The position numbers were made by a program, and so were the translations under genes. From Ottowia flava (GTDB lineage: Bacteria > Pseudomonadota > Gammaproteobacteria > Burkholderiales > Burkholderiaceae_C): a stretch of DNA of 64,000 bases. Position 1 is the stretch's first letter. Each line of letters starts with the position of its first letter. Below the pieces are notes generated by a model. The model ran no database searches and had not been told where the DNA came from. It saw only the letters and a program-made list of their open reading frames with translations. Where the stretch lies: positions 310,001 to 374,000 of the forward strand of contig NZ_JBHUEJ010000015.1 in NCBI RefSeq assembly GCF_042680565.1. The letters run 5' to 3'. This document shows positions 41,191 through 49,899 of the stretch, piece by piece.

Positions 41191-42318
41191 TCAAATGCGC
41201 ATCGGCATCACGACGTACTTGAATTGCGCGTTGTCGGGAATGGTTACCAGCGCCGAGCTGTTGGAATCCTGCAGCTCGATCTTGACCATGTCCTGGCCCA
41301 TGTTGGCCAGCGCATCGATCAGGTAGGTGACGTTGAAGCCGATCTCGATGGCGTCGCCACCGTAGTCGATGTCGAGCTCGTCGACGGCCTCTTCCTGCTC
41401 GGCGTTGTTCGAGGCAATGCGCAGCAGGCCCGGCTCGACGTTCAGGCGCACGCCCTTGAACTTCTCGCTGGTCAGGATCGCGGTGCGCTGCAGGCTGGCC
41501 AGCAGCGGCGCACGCCCCAGGGTGACGGTGTTCTTGTGGCTCTTGGGAATCACGCGGTTGTAGTCAGGGAACTTGCCCTCGACCAGCTTGGTCACGAATT
41601 CCATGTGGCCGAAGCTGAACTTGGCCTGGTTGCCGGCAAACTGCATTTCGATCATCGGCGCCTCTTGCCCTTCGGGCACGCTGGCGTCGGACAGCAGGCG
41701 CTGCAGCTCGATCACGGTTTTGCGCGGCAGGATGACTTCCTGCTTGGGCACTTCGACATCCAGCGTGGCGCCCGTGTAAGCCAGGCGGTGGCCATCGGTG
41801 GCAACCAGGCTCAGCTGGCGACCTTCGGCCACGAACAGAATGCCATTCAGGTAGTAGCGGATGTCGTGCACCGCCATGGCGAAAGCCACCTGATCGAGCA
41901 GCTGCTTGAGCGTCTTTTGCGGCACCTGAAACGCGGGGCCGAAGTTGGGCGCTTCCTGCACCAGCGGGAAGTCTTCGGCCGGCAGCGTTTGCAGCGTGAA
42001 ACGGCTCTTGCCGCCTTTCAGAACCAGCTTGGCCTGCTGCGATTCCAGGCTGACGGTCTGATCGGCCGGCATGGTGCGCAGAATGTCGATCAGCTTGCGC
42101 GCGCCGACGGTGGTGGCGAAGTTGCCCGCATCGCCACCCAGGTTGGCATTGGTGCGAATCTGGATTTCGAGGTCGCTGGTGGTCAGTTGGATCGTCTCGC
42201 CCGTCTTGCGCAACAGCACGTTGGCCAGCACCGGCAAGGTGTGGCGCCGCTCGACGATGCCCGACACGGACTGAAGCGCAGCCAGCAATTGGTTTTGGGT
42301 GGTCTTCAGAACAATCAT
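41191..42318 (-). CDS. dnaN: DNA polymerase III beta subunit (sliding clamp)
   Basis: The ring-shaped processivity clamp. The 375-residue protein starts MIVLKTTQNQLLAALQSVSG, carries LPVLANVLLRKTGETIQLTTSDLE-type first-domain sequence (residues about 25-48), TDGHRLAYTGATLDV in the second domain, and ends IPDNAQFKYVVMPMRI, the clamp's peptide-binding C-terminus. GAGGAAG precedes the ATG at 42318. Located directly after dnaA, the standard bacterial order. Confidence 0.98.
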   Translation of the reverse strand: MIVLKTTQNQLLAALQSVSGIVERRHTLPVLANVLLRKTGETIQLTTSDLEIQIRTNANLGGDAGNFATTVGARKLIDILRTMPADQTVSLESQQAKLVLKGGKSRFTLQTLPAEDFPLVQEAPNFGPAFQVPQKTLKQLLDQVAFAMAVHDIRYYLNGILFVAEGRQLSLVATDGHRLAYTGATLDVEVPKQEVILPRKTVIELQRLLSDASVPEGQEAPMIEMQFAGNQAKFSFGHMEFVTKLVEGKFPDYNRVIPKSHKNTVTLGRAPLLASLQRTAILTSEKFKGVRLNVEPGLLRIASNNAEQEEAVDELDIDYGGDAIEIGFNVTYLIDALANMGQDMVKIELQDSNSSALVTIPDNAQFKYVVMPMRI

Positions 42319-42449
42319 GTCTTCCTCGTCAGGGCTCGTCTTGGCGGGCGGCGCAGGGGCCACCACAGGTCGATGGAAATGTTTTGTTTAACGCGCGCGC
42401 GTGCGCGAATGTCAACCCCGTATTGTCGCCGCTTTTGTGTCAGCTCTTT

Positions 42450-43880
42450 TCAGCCTTTCAGCGTCTGTTCCAGCACGTGGAGCTGCTGGTTCAGCTCGGT
42501 CAGCTGCTGGCGTTCGGCCGCGATCTTGCGCACGGCGTGCAGCACGGTCGTATGGTCGCGCCCGCCGAACAACTCGCCTATCTCGGGCAGGCTTTTCTGA
42601 GTCAGCTCTTTGGCCAGGTACATCGCGATCTGGCGCGGCCGCACGATCGAGGCTGGACGCTTCTTGCTGTACATGTCTGACACCTTGATCTTGTAGTAGT
42701 CGGCCACGGTTTTCTGGATGTTTTCAACGCTGATCTGGCGGTTCTGGATAGACAGCAGGTCTCGCAACGCTTCACGCGCCAACGGAATGGAGATTTCCTT
42801 CTGGTTGAAGCGTGAATACGCAAGAATCTTGCGCAGCGCCCCTTCGAGCTCACGCACGTTGGAGCGCACGTTCTTGGCGACGAAGAACGCCACCTCCTCC
42901 GGCATGTCGGCACCTTCGCTGGCGGCCTTGTTGATTAGGATCGCCACACGCATTTCCAGCTCGGGCGGCTCCAGCGCCACGGTCAAACCAGAATCGAAGC
43001 GCGACACCAAGCGCTCATGGATGTCTGCCAGGCCCTTGGGATAGGTGTCGCTGGTCATGACGATGTGGCTCTTTTTGGCCAACAGCGCCTCGAAGGCGTT
43101 GAAGAATTCCTCTTGCGTCCGGTCCTTGTTGGCGAAGAACTGCACGTCGTCGATCAGCAGCAAGTCCAGCGAGTGGTAGCGGTTCTTGAATTCGTCGAAG
43201 GCTTTGCGCTGGTAGGCCTTGACCACATCGGACACAAACTGCTCCGCATGGATGTAGAGAACTTTCGCATCCGGGCGACCGGCCAACAGATGGTTACCCA
43301 CAGCGTGCATGAGGTGCGTCTTGCCCAAACCGACACCGCCATAGATGAACAGCGGGTTGTAGAGGCGTCCAGGCGCGCCAGCAACGTGAAGCGCTGCAGC
43401 CCGCGCCATCCGGTTGGCCGACCCTTCAACCAGGGTATCGAAGGTCAGGGCGCTGTTGAGCCGGTGTCGTTGCGTTTGGGCTTGTTGCGCCTCGACGACT
43501 TCATTGGAGGGAGGTCGGCTCGAAATATCCGCATCGACTATTGCAGCCCCCTGAGGCGACGCAGGTGCCGAAGAAACGCTATGTTTTGTTGGCAACACCC
43601 GCGGAGCAAGCGCCAACTCCACCTTCACTGGCTGTTCATACAGACGCTCCAGGACGTCAGCGATCCGACCTGCGTACTGAGCACGCACCCAATCCAGCTT
43701 GAACCGGTTCGCAATGAAAAGCGTGAGACGCGCATCGGCGGGCGCAAATTGCGCTGCCAAGGGCTTAATCCAAGTATTGAACTGCTGCTCAGGCAGCTCC
43801 TGAGCAAGAACATCTTGGCAAGCTGACCAAAGGGACGAGGCTGGGTCTCCGGGGCCCGCCGCAGGCGGAACATCTAGCAT
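42450..43880 (-). CDS. dnaA: Chromosomal replication initiator protein DnaA
   Basis: Binds DnaA boxes and opens oriC. The 476 residues show the N-terminal DnaB-interacting domain (LWSACQDVLAQELPEQQFNTW), a variable linker with Pro/Ala, the AAA+ domain with Walker A GGVGLGKTH at 181-189 and Walker B LLLIDDVQFF, and the C-terminal DNA-binding domain with IGELFGGRDHTTVLHAVRKI. The ATG at 43880 is used; a TTG 48 bases upstream would also be in frame but runs through a DnaA box (43898-43906). That box, just ahead of the start, suggests autoregulation. Confidence 0.98.
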   Translation of the reverse strand: MLDVPPAAGPGDPASSLWSACQDVLAQELPEQQFNTWIKPLAAQFAPADARLTLFIANRFKLDWVRAQYAGRIADVLERLYEQPVKVELALAPRVLPTKHSVSSAPASPQGAAIVDADISSRPPSNEVVEAQQAQTQRHRLNSALTFDTLVEGSANRMARAAALHVAGAPGRLYNPLFIYGGVGLGKTHLMHAVGNHLLAGRPDAKVLYIHAEQFVSDVVKAYQRKAFDEFKNRYHSLDLLLIDDVQFFANKDRTQEEFFNAFEALLAKKSHIVMTSDTYPKGLADIHERLVSRFDSGLTVALEPPELEMRVAILINKAASEGADMPEEVAFFVAKNVRSNVRELEGALRKILAYSRFNQKEISIPLAREALRDLLSIQNRQISVENIQKTVADYYKIKVSDMYSKKRPASIVRPRQIAMYLAKELTQKSLPEIGELFGGRDHTTVLHAVRKIAAERQQLTELNQQLHVLEQTLKG

Positions 43881-44202
43881 TGAATGCACCCCGAGACTGT
43901 GGATAAACCTAAATTTTGCAACCTTCAATTATCTCATAGAAGAGGGTTTTCCACATGACTGGGGGGCCCGCTCGGAAGCATACGGCACTCCGCTGCTGGC
44001 AATTGAGTAGAGATACGCTTGGCTCACGGCAGTTTGTCTGCGATAATGCGGGGTTCCCCTGTGTGCGTTCACGGTGGCGCCGTCGGTTCGGTCCGATGTC
44101 GCGCGCGCTAGGCAGCGTTTTCGCTCGCCACGCCAAGGGATGCCGGGCGCGCAAGTCGGCCGCCCAAACATTCAAGCCCATCGAATTCAAGGACGACTTG
44201 TC
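43881..44202. other. Candidate chromosomal replication origin (oriC)
   Basis: The dnaA-rpmH gap, where many Burkholderiales place oriC. It holds one perfect DnaA box (TTATCCACA on the minus strand, 43898-43906), a one-mismatch box (TTTTCCACA, 43947-43955) and an AT-rich patch between them (43907-43940). Genes point away from the gap on both sides, as expected at an origin. Only two boxes are visible, fewer than usual, so the origin may extend into neighbouring sequence. Confidence 0.5.
44019..44047 (+). promoter_or_regulatory. Candidate promoter of rpmH-rnpA-yidD-yidC
   Basis: TTGGCT, a 17-base spacer and GATAAT, each one or two bases from consensus, with the start point about 150 bases ahead of rpmH. 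The leader would run through the right part of the origin gap. Confidence 0.6.
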
Positions 44203-44337
44203 ATGAAACGCACTTACCAACCTTCCAAGACTCGCCGCGCTCGCACGCACGGTTTTCTGGTCCGCATGAAGACCCGCGGTGGCCGCGCCGTCATCAACGC
44301 ACGCCGCGCCAAGGGCCGCAAGCGCCTGGCCGTCTGA
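44203..44337 (+). CDS. rpmH: 50S ribosomal protein L34
   Basis: A 44-residue basic ribosomal protein of the large subunit, starting MKRTYQPSKTRRARTHGFLV and ending NARRAKGRKRLAV, both universal L34 features. AAGGA is 9 bases ahead of the ATG. First gene of the rightward origin operon, followed by rnpA. Confidence 0.99.
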   Translation: MKRTYQPSKTRRARTHGFLVRMKTRGGRAVINARRAKGRKRLAV

Positions 44338-44406
44338 TAGTCGAAGCTTTCGCGTTCCGCCCCCCTCGGCGCGCCACGGTTCGGATAGCCAGGCCGGAGC
44401 TGGTTC

Positions 44407-44820
44407 ATGCGGCGTTTGCGTACCCGCGCCCAGTTTCAGGCCCTGCTGCGCACGCCGCCTGTGGCCAAAACCGCTCATTTCGCGCTGCACCGGTTGAAGG
44501 CGACCTCGCCCGATGTCGCTGAAGGCGGCCCCGTGTCCGCGCCCGCCTTTCTGCCTGCTGGTTCCGCATGGCTGGGTGCCATGACGCCCAAGCGCTGTGC
44601 GCGTCGCGCGGTCACGCGCAACGCCATTCGCCGTCAGATCTACGCTATGGGCGAGCAGCTGAATCTGCCCTTGAGCGATCAGGCCTATCTGATCCGTTTG
44701 CGGGCGGCGTATTCACCAACCCGGTTCCCGAGCGCGCGCTCTGAAGCACTGCTCCACGCGGTTCGCGCCGAATTGCTCCAGTTGTTTCAGCGGATTCAGC
44801 CGTCATGCGCGCCGTGTTGA
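44407..44820 (+). CDS. rnpA: Ribonuclease P protein component
   Basis: The protein subunit of RNase P, which matures the 5' ends of tRNAs. The 137-residue basic protein begins MRRLRTRAQFQALLRTPP and carries the family RNR-type motif as VTRNAIRRQIY near residues 73-83. The length is somewhat above the E. coli protein because of an insert (SPDVAEGGPVSAPAF). The 3' end overlaps yidD by 16 bases. Confidence 0.95.
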   Translation: MRRLRTRAQFQALLRTPPVAKTAHFALHRLKATSPDVAEGGPVSAPAFLPAGSAWLGAMTPKRCARRAVTRNAIRRQIYAMGEQLNLPLSDQAYLIRLRAAYSPTRFPSARSEALLHAVRAELLQLFQRIQPSCAPC

Positions 44821-45089
44821 TCGCCCTCGTCAAAGGCTACCGGCTGATGCTGTCGCCGTGGCTGGGCGCTTCGTGCCGGTTTGAACCCACCTGCTCGGTG
44901 TACGCGATCAGCGCCCTCGAGCGCCACGGCAGCCTGGCCGGCAGCTACCTGACCCTGCGGCGACTGGCGCGCTGCCAGCCCTGGTGCCAGGGCGGCTGCG
45001 ACCCGGTGCCCGACACACCTCCCAAGCTTTTCACCGGGCTGTTGGCCAGCCGGGAAGCGAAGCCGTCTTCTCCTCGTCAGTCCTCATGA
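44805..45089 (+). CDS. yidD: Membrane protein insertion efficiency factor YidD
   Basis: A 94-residue amphipathic membrane-associated protein thought to help YidC-dependent insertion. Signature: YRLMLSPWLGASCRFEPTCS, then YAISALERHG and a cysteine in WCQGGCDPVP. Three cysteines near C25, C32 and C64-69 match the family. Start overlaps rnpA, and its stop overlaps yidC (ATGA), so the three are coupled. Confidence 0.96.
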   Translation: MRAVLIALVKGYRLMLSPWLGASCRFEPTCSVYAISALERHGSLAGSYLTLRRLARCQPWCQGGCDPVPDTPPKLFTGLLASREAKPSSPRQSS

Positions 45090-46789
45090 ACGACATTCGC
45101 CGCACGATCCTTTGGGTCATCTTTGCCTTTTCCCTGGTCATGCTGTGGGATCAGTGGCAGGTTCACAACGGCAAAAAGCCCACCTTCTTCCCCGGTAGCG
45201 CCACCACGGCCGCCAGTGGGGCCAGCGCCCCGGCGTCGGCCGCACAAGCCCCAGGCTCGGCACCGTCGGCGGTGCCCAGCGCACAGACCTCGGCAACAGG
45301 CGCGACGCCGCCGACCGGTGCCCCCGCCACAGCGGCCGCCGCCACGCCGCGGGAGCGCGTGGAAATCACCTCCGACGTGCTCAAACTCACCTTCGATACC
45401 GAAGGTGGCACGCTCATCAAGAGCGAATTCCTCAAATTCCCAGAGCAAGACCAGCAGGGCGCTCCCTTCGTGCTGCTCGACACCAGCGCCAACCGGGTTT
45501 ACCAGGCGCAAACAGGCCTGATCGGCGGCAATTTCCCGACCCACAAGACGCCGATGACCTTCACCGGCGACCGCGCGCTGAAGGACGGCGCCAACGATCT
45601 GGTGCTGCGCTTTGCCTCCGCCGATGTGGGTGGCGTGCGCCTGACCAAGACCTACACGCTCAAGCGCGGCTCCTACGTGATCGATGTCCGCCACGAAGTG
45701 GTCAACGACAGCGGCCAGCCCGTCAACCCTCAGCTGTACCTGCAACTGGTGCGCGACGGTAACAAGGCGCCGGGCGAATCGTCGTTCTATTCCACCTTCA
45801 CTGGCCCGGCGTTCTACACCGACGCCAAGAAGTTCCAGAAGGTGGCCTTTACCGATATCGAAAAAGGCAAGGCGGACTTCGTCACCCAATCGCCGGACGG
45901 CTGGGTCGCGATGGTTCAGCACTACTTTGCCAGCGCGTGGCTGCCGGCGCCGGGCAAGAACCATGAAAACTTCGCCCGCAAAGTGGGTGACAACCTCTAC
46001 GCGGCCGGCCTCATCACGCCATTTGGCGCCGTCGCGCCGGGCCAGACCGGCACGACCCATAGCCGCCTGTTTGTCGGCCCCCAGGAAGAAAAGATGCTGG
46101 AGGGCATCGCCCCCGGCCTGGAGTTGGTCAAGGACTACGGTTTCTTCACAATCCTGTCCAAGCCGCTGTACTGGCTGCTCGACAAGCTGCACGGCTTCAT
46201 CGGCAACTGGGGCTGGTCGATCGTGGCGCTGGTGGTGCTGCTGAAGATCGCCTTTTACTGGTTCAACGCCAAGGCCTACGCGTCGATGGCCAAGATGAAA
46301 GCCATCAACCCCAAGGTGATGGAGCTGCGTGAGCGCTACAAGGACAACCCGCAGCAGATGCAGATGGAGATGATGCGCATCTACCGCGAGGAAAAGGTCA
46401 ACCCGATGGGCGGCTGCCTGCCGATCATCATCCAGATTCCCGTGTTCATTGCGCTGTACTGGGTGCTGCTGTCGTCGGTCGAAATGCGCGGCGCGCCCTG
46501 GATCCTGTGGATCAAGGATTTGTCGGTGCGGGACCCGTACTTCATCCTGCCGATCATCATGACGCTGACCACGCTGCTGCAGACGGCGCTGAACCCGGCG
46601 CCGCCCGATCCGATGCAGGCCAAGCTGATGTGGTTCATGCCGCTCATCTTCAGCGTGATGTTCTTCTTCTTCCCGGCCGGCCTGGTGGTGTACTGGATCA
46701 CGAACAACGTTCTGACCATCGCGCAGCAGTGGATTATCAACACCCGCATGGGGGTGCCACCCCAGTTCAATCTGCCGAAATTCAAGTAG
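45086..46789 (+). CDS. yidC: Membrane protein insertase YidC
   Basis: Inserts and folds inner-membrane proteins alone or with SecYEG. The 567-residue Gram-negative form has an N-terminal signal anchor (RTILWVIFAFSLVMLWDQWQ), a periplasmic P1 domain after an Ala/Ser-rich linker, and the five-helix core (LYWLLDKLHGFIGNWGWSIV, FNAKAYASMAKMK, then GGCLPIIIQIPVFIALYWVL and PAGLVVYWITNNVLTIAQQ). The ATG at 45086 overlaps the yidD stop. The length is close to other betaproteobacterial YidC proteins. A terminator follows. Confidence 0.98.
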   Translation: MNDIRRTILWVIFAFSLVMLWDQWQVHNGKKPTFFPGSATTAASGASAPASAAQAPGSAPSAVPSAQTSATGATPPTGAPATAAAATPRERVEITSDVLKLTFDTEGGTLIKSEFLKFPEQDQQGAPFVLLDTSANRVYQAQTGLIGGNFPTHKTPMTFTGDRALKDGANDLVLRFASADVGGVRLTKTYTLKRGSYVIDVRHEVVNDSGQPVNPQLYLQLVRDGNKAPGESSFYSTFTGPAFYTDAKKFQKVAFTDIEKGKADFVTQSPDGWVAMVQHYFASAWLPAPGKNHENFARKVGDNLYAAGLITPFGAVAPGQTGTTHSRLFVGPQEEKMLEGIAPGLELVKDYGFFTILSKPLYWLLDKLHGFIGNWGWSIVALVVLLKIAFYWFNAKAYASMAKMKAINPKVMELRERYKDNPQQMQMEMMRIYREEKVNPMGGCLPIIIQIPVFIALYWVLLSSVEMRGAPWILWIKDLSVRDPYFILPIIMTLTTLLQTALNPAPPDPMQAKLMWFMPLIFSVMFFFFPAGLVVYWITNNVLTIAQQWIINTRMGVPPQFNLPKFK

Positions 46790-46813
46790 AAGCGTCCCTC
46801 TGCTTCCGTCTGA

Positions 46814-46845
46814 GCCGCGCCCTGCATGGGTCGCGGCTTTTTTTT
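46814..46845 (+). terminator. Intrinsic terminator after yidC
   Basis: GCCGCG-CCC-TGCAT-GGG-T-CGCGGC followed by eight Ts: a strong hairpin with a U tract 25 bases after the yidC stop. Confidence 0.9.
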
Positions 46846-46937
46846 GCGCTGTCAGCCGGGTAGAAACACTGGTCGGTATTTGCCGGTTTTTTTGTAGCAT
46901 TGCCGGTTTCAACATTCCGTCCGGAAAGGCTTCCCCT

Positions 46938-48524
46938 ATGGCACGTTCCCTGTTTGCTCGCGGCGCGGTTGCGCTGGCCGTCCTGGCCGCCACCGGGCTG
47001 GCCCACTCGGCCACCTTGCGCATCGCAGGCGCCAACGACATCCTGACGTTCGACCCGGCCGGTCAGAACCACCAGACCACGCTGGCCTACCAGCAGATGG
47101 TGTACGAGAGCCTGATCCGCTACGACGAGAAGTTCCAGATCCAGCCCGCGCTGGCCACCAAGTGGACGTTCGTCACGCCCACCCAGCTGCGCTTCGAGCT
47201 GCGCAAGGGCGTCAAATTCCACGACGGCGCCCCGTTCACCGCCGACGATGTGGTGTTCTCCATCACGCGCGTGATGACCCCGCCGTCCAACCTGACTTCC
47301 GCCGCCCAGAGCGTCAAGGAAGTCAAGAAGGTGGACGACTTCACCGTCGACGTGATCCTCAAGGGCCCCAGCCCCGTGGTGCTGCGCGAGCTGGTGGAGG
47401 CGCGCATCATGAACAAGGCCTGGGCCGAGAAGAACAACGCCACCAAAGCGCAGGACTACAAGGCCAAGGAAGAGAATTTCGCGTCCCGCAATGCCAACGG
47501 CACGGGACCGTTCCAACTGGTCGGCTGGCAGCCGGACACCAAGACCACGCTGAAGAAAAACCCGAACTGGTGGGACAAGCCCAAGGGCAACATTGACGAG
47601 GTGATCTTCACCCCGATAAAGTCCGCCGCCACGCGCTCGGCCGCGCTGATCTCCGGCCAAGTCGACATGGTGGTCGACCCACCGGTGCAAGACCTGGAGC
47701 GCACCAAGCGCGACCCCAACATCCGCGTCATCGAAGGCGCCGAGAACCGCACCATCTTCCTGGGCTTCGATCAGTTCCGCGAAGAACTGATGGGCTCCAA
47801 CGTCAAGGGCAAGAACCCGCTGAAGGACAAGCGCGTGCGCCAGGCGCTCTACCAGGCGGTGGACATGGGCGCGATCGAAAAGAACGTCATGCGCGGCCTG
47901 GGCAAGCCCACCGGCACGATGATCGCCCCGATGGTCCATGGCTGGACCAAGGAACTGGGTGCGCGCGCGTCCAAGTACGACGTGAACGCCGCCAAGAAGC
48001 TGCTGGCCGATGCGGGTTACCCCAACGGCTTTGAGCTGACGCTGGACTGCCCGAACGACCGCTACGTCAACGACGAGGCGATCTGCCAGGCGATCACCGC
48101 GATGTGGACCCGCGTCGGCGTCAAGACGAAGCTGCAGACCAACCCCATGGCCATCCACAGCGCCAAGATCCAGAAGTTCGACGTCAGCGCCTACATGCTG
48201 GGCTGGGGCGTGGCCACGTTCGACGCGCTGTATTCGCTCGATTCGCTGATCAGCACCGTCGATCCGAAGGGCGGCGCGGCCGGCAACTTCAACTGCGGCC
48301 GCATGAGCAACCCGAAGGTTGATCTGCTGATTAACAACATCAAGACGGAGATGGACGCCAAGAAGCGCGACGACATGATCCACGAGGCGCTGCAGATCGT
48401 GAAGGACGACTACAACTACCTGCCGCTGCACGACCAGATCCGCCCCTGGGCCATGCGCAAGAACGTGACCACCGTGCACCGTGCGGACGATCGCCCGATG
48501 CCGACCTGGACAACTATCAAATAA
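46938..48524 (+). CDS. ABC transporter substrate-binding protein, peptide/nickel type (family 5)
   Basis: A 528-residue periplasmic binding protein for peptides or similar ligands. It has a signal peptide (ARGAVALAVLAATGLAHSA) and the family-5 body: LTFDPAGQNHQTTLAYQQMV, LRFELRKGVKFHDGAPFTAD with the SBP-5 signature, NGTGPFQLVGWQPDTKTTLK, and DKRVRQALYQAVD. No permease or ATPase genes are next to it, so it is an orphan receptor in this window. The C-terminal TIK and stop are supplied by the first bases of a dispersed repeat. Ligand is not known. Confidence 0.92.
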   Translation: MARSLFARGAVALAVLAATGLAHSATLRIAGANDILTFDPAGQNHQTTLAYQQMVYESLIRYDEKFQIQPALATKWTFVTPTQLRFELRKGVKFHDGAPFTADDVVFSITRVMTPPSNLTSAAQSVKEVKKVDDFTVDVILKGPSPVVLRELVEARIMNKAWAEKNNATKAQDYKAKEENFASRNANGTGPFQLVGWQPDTKTTLKKNPNWWDKPKGNIDEVIFTPIKSAATRSAALISGQVDMVVDPPVQDLERTKRDPNIRVIEGAENRTIFLGFDQFREELMGSNVKGKNPLKDKRVRQALYQAVDMGAIEKNVMRGLGKPTGTMIAPMVHGWTKELGARASKYDVNAAKKLLADAGYPNGFELTLDCPNDRYVNDEAICQAITAMWTRVGVKTKLQTNPMAIHSAKIQKFDVSAYMLGWGVATFDALYSLDSLISTVDPKGGAAGNFNCGRMSNPKVDLLINNIKTEMDAKKRDDMIHEALQIVKDDYNYLPLHDQIRPWAMRKNVTTVHRADDRPMPTWTTIK

Positions 48525-48561
48525 ATAGCTACTCGCGCAGATGGTTGTAGGGCTACCGCCC
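48514..48561 (+). repeat. Dispersed short repeat, copy 16 (end of the peptide-binding protein gene)
   Basis: CTATCAAATAAATAGCTACT, then CGCGCAGATGGTTGTAGGGC, then TACCGCC. It includes the gene's stop codon (TAA) and runs up to the terminator. Confidence 0.85.
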
Positions 48562-48574
48562 TATTCGATCTAAA

Positions 48575-48602
48575 ACCCCGGCCAATGCGCCGGGGTTTTT
48601 CT
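48575..48602. terminator. Intrinsic terminator between converging genes
   Basis: ACCCCGGC-CAATGC-GCCGGGGTTTTT: a 7-8 bp stem with T tract on the plus side and an AAAA run on the other, after the peptide-binding protein gene and at the end of the amidohydrolase gene. Confidence 0.85.
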
Positions 48603-48606
48603 TTGT

Positions 48607-49854
48607 TCAGGCTGCGAGCCGGTTGACCCGCAGCTGCCCGCCTTGCATCACCAGCGGAATGCGTTCGCCCTGCCCGGCCAGGCAGTGCAGATCGTCCAGC
48701 GGGTTGCCGTCCACCAGCAGCAGGTCGGCGCGCGCGCCGGGCACGATTTCGCCCAGTCGGCCAGCCTCGCCCAGGATTTCCGCGCCGATCAGCGTCGCGC
48801 TTTGCAGCACTTCCAGTGGCGTCTGCACCTGCGCACGGATCAGGAATTCTTCGCTCTGGAGCCCGTGCGACGCTCCCAGCAGATCGGTGCCAAAACCCAG
48901 CTTCACACCCGCTTCCCGAAAGATCTGCAGCGATTGCAGCCCGGCTTCGCGCACCTGCGCGATCTTGGCGACGCTGTCGGCGCCCAGCCCCAGCCGCTGC
49001 CCGTCGCGCGCCAGCGCTTCGTACGTAATGAGCGTGGGCACGGCATACGCGCCGCGCGCGGCCATCAGCGCAGCGGTGGGCGCATCGATCAGGTTGCCGT
49101 GCTCGATGGTGCGCACGCCGCATTCCACCGCGCGGCGGATCGCCTCGGGCGTGTAGGCGTGCGCCAGCACATAGGTGTGGCGCGCGGCGGCTTCGTCGAC
49201 GATGGCGCGCGTTTCCTCCAGCGAGTACCCCAGCGCGTTGACCGGGTCGGTGGGCGAGGCCACGCCGCCCGACGACATGATCTTGATCTGGTCGGCGCCC
49301 ATCTGCAGCAGCTCGCGCACGGCGCGCCGCGCCGCGTCCACGCCATCCACCACGCGCGTGCTAGCCAGCCGCTGGCAACCACAGCCCAGCGGCTGCAAGC
49401 GGTCGCTTCGTGGCCGGAAATCACCGTGTCCGCCCGTCGGGCTGAGCGCCGGGCCGCTGACGAATAGACGCGGGCCGGTCACTGTGCCGTCCATGCCGTC
49501 GTCGATGGCGGCCTTCAGCGCGTGGTCGGCACCGCCCGCATCGCGCACGGTGGTGAAGCCGCGCTGCAGCATCCCGCGCAGGATGGGCAGCGCGCGCAAG
49601 GCCAGCGTGGTGTTGGCGGTGTCGGCCAGCAGGCCCAGGTTGGTCTGCGAGAAGGTGACGTGCACGTGGCAATCGATCAGCCCCGGCATCAAGGTGCGGC
49701 CGCCGCCGTCGATGCTGCGGGCGCTGGCCGCCGCGATGGGCCGGTCGGACACCTCGCGCACGGCGTCGTCTTCGACCAGCACGCTGTGATCGGGCCGCAG
49801 CTCGCCCGATCGCACGTCGAGCAGGTGGACGTTGTGCAGCAGGATCAGGCTCAT
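48607..49854 (-). CDS. Amidohydrolase family protein
   Basis: A 415-residue metal-dependent hydrolase of the imidazolonepropionase/prolidase-like branch. The metal site shows GLIDCHVHVTFSQ (HxH near residue 63), KIMSSGG with the bridging lysine region, LAHAYTPEAIRRAVE, TIEHGN and FGTDLLGASH with the final aspartate. It matches enzymes that cut small dipeptides or amide-linked compounds (Xaa-Pro or Xaa-Arg-type dipeptidases); the substrate is not certain. The ATG at 49854 begins MSLILLHNVHLLDV. It is divergent from mnmE and its neighbour is a peptide-type binding protein, a weak hint of peptide use. Confidence 0.85.
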   Translation of the reverse strand: MSLILLHNVHLLDVRSGELRPDHSVLVEDDAVREVSDRPIAAASARSIDGGGRTLMPGLIDCHVHVTFSQTNLGLLADTANTTLALRALPILRGMLQRGFTTVRDAGGADHALKAAIDDGMDGTVTGPRLFVSGPALSPTGGHGDFRPRSDRLQPLGCGCQRLASTRVVDGVDAARRAVRELLQMGADQIKIMSSGGVASPTDPVNALGYSLEETRAIVDEAAARHTYVLAHAYTPEAIRRAVECGVRTIEHGNLIDAPTAALMAARGAYAVPTLITYEALARDGQRLGLGADSVAKIAQVREAGLQSLQIFREAGVKLGFGTDLLGASHGLQSEEFLIRAQVQTPLEVLQSATLIGAEILGEAGRLGEIVPGARADLLLVDGNPLDDLHCLAGQGERIPLVMQGGQLRVNRLAA

Positions 49855-49899
49855 GGCGAACGGCGCGGGGCGTGCAGCGGGGTATCGGACAATCATGCC

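Noticed and set aside
38512..42600. Very long open frame (more than 1,300 codons) on the plus strand opposite gyrB and dnaN
   Set aside because: It is the antisense shadow of two certain genes in GC-rich DNA. Its composition (His, Gly, Ala, Val rich) is typical of reverse-strand artefacts.
45077..48479. Two long open frames on the minus strand opposite yidC and the peptide-binding protein gene
   Set aside because: Antisense shadows of well-supported genes; no motifs, signal peptides or ribosome binding sites.
49340..49380. A further dispersed-repeat copy inside the amidohydrolase gene (GCTAGCCAGCCGCTGGC)
   Set aside because: It lacks the AT-rich half and the TGCGC core; the similarity is limited to a few bases.
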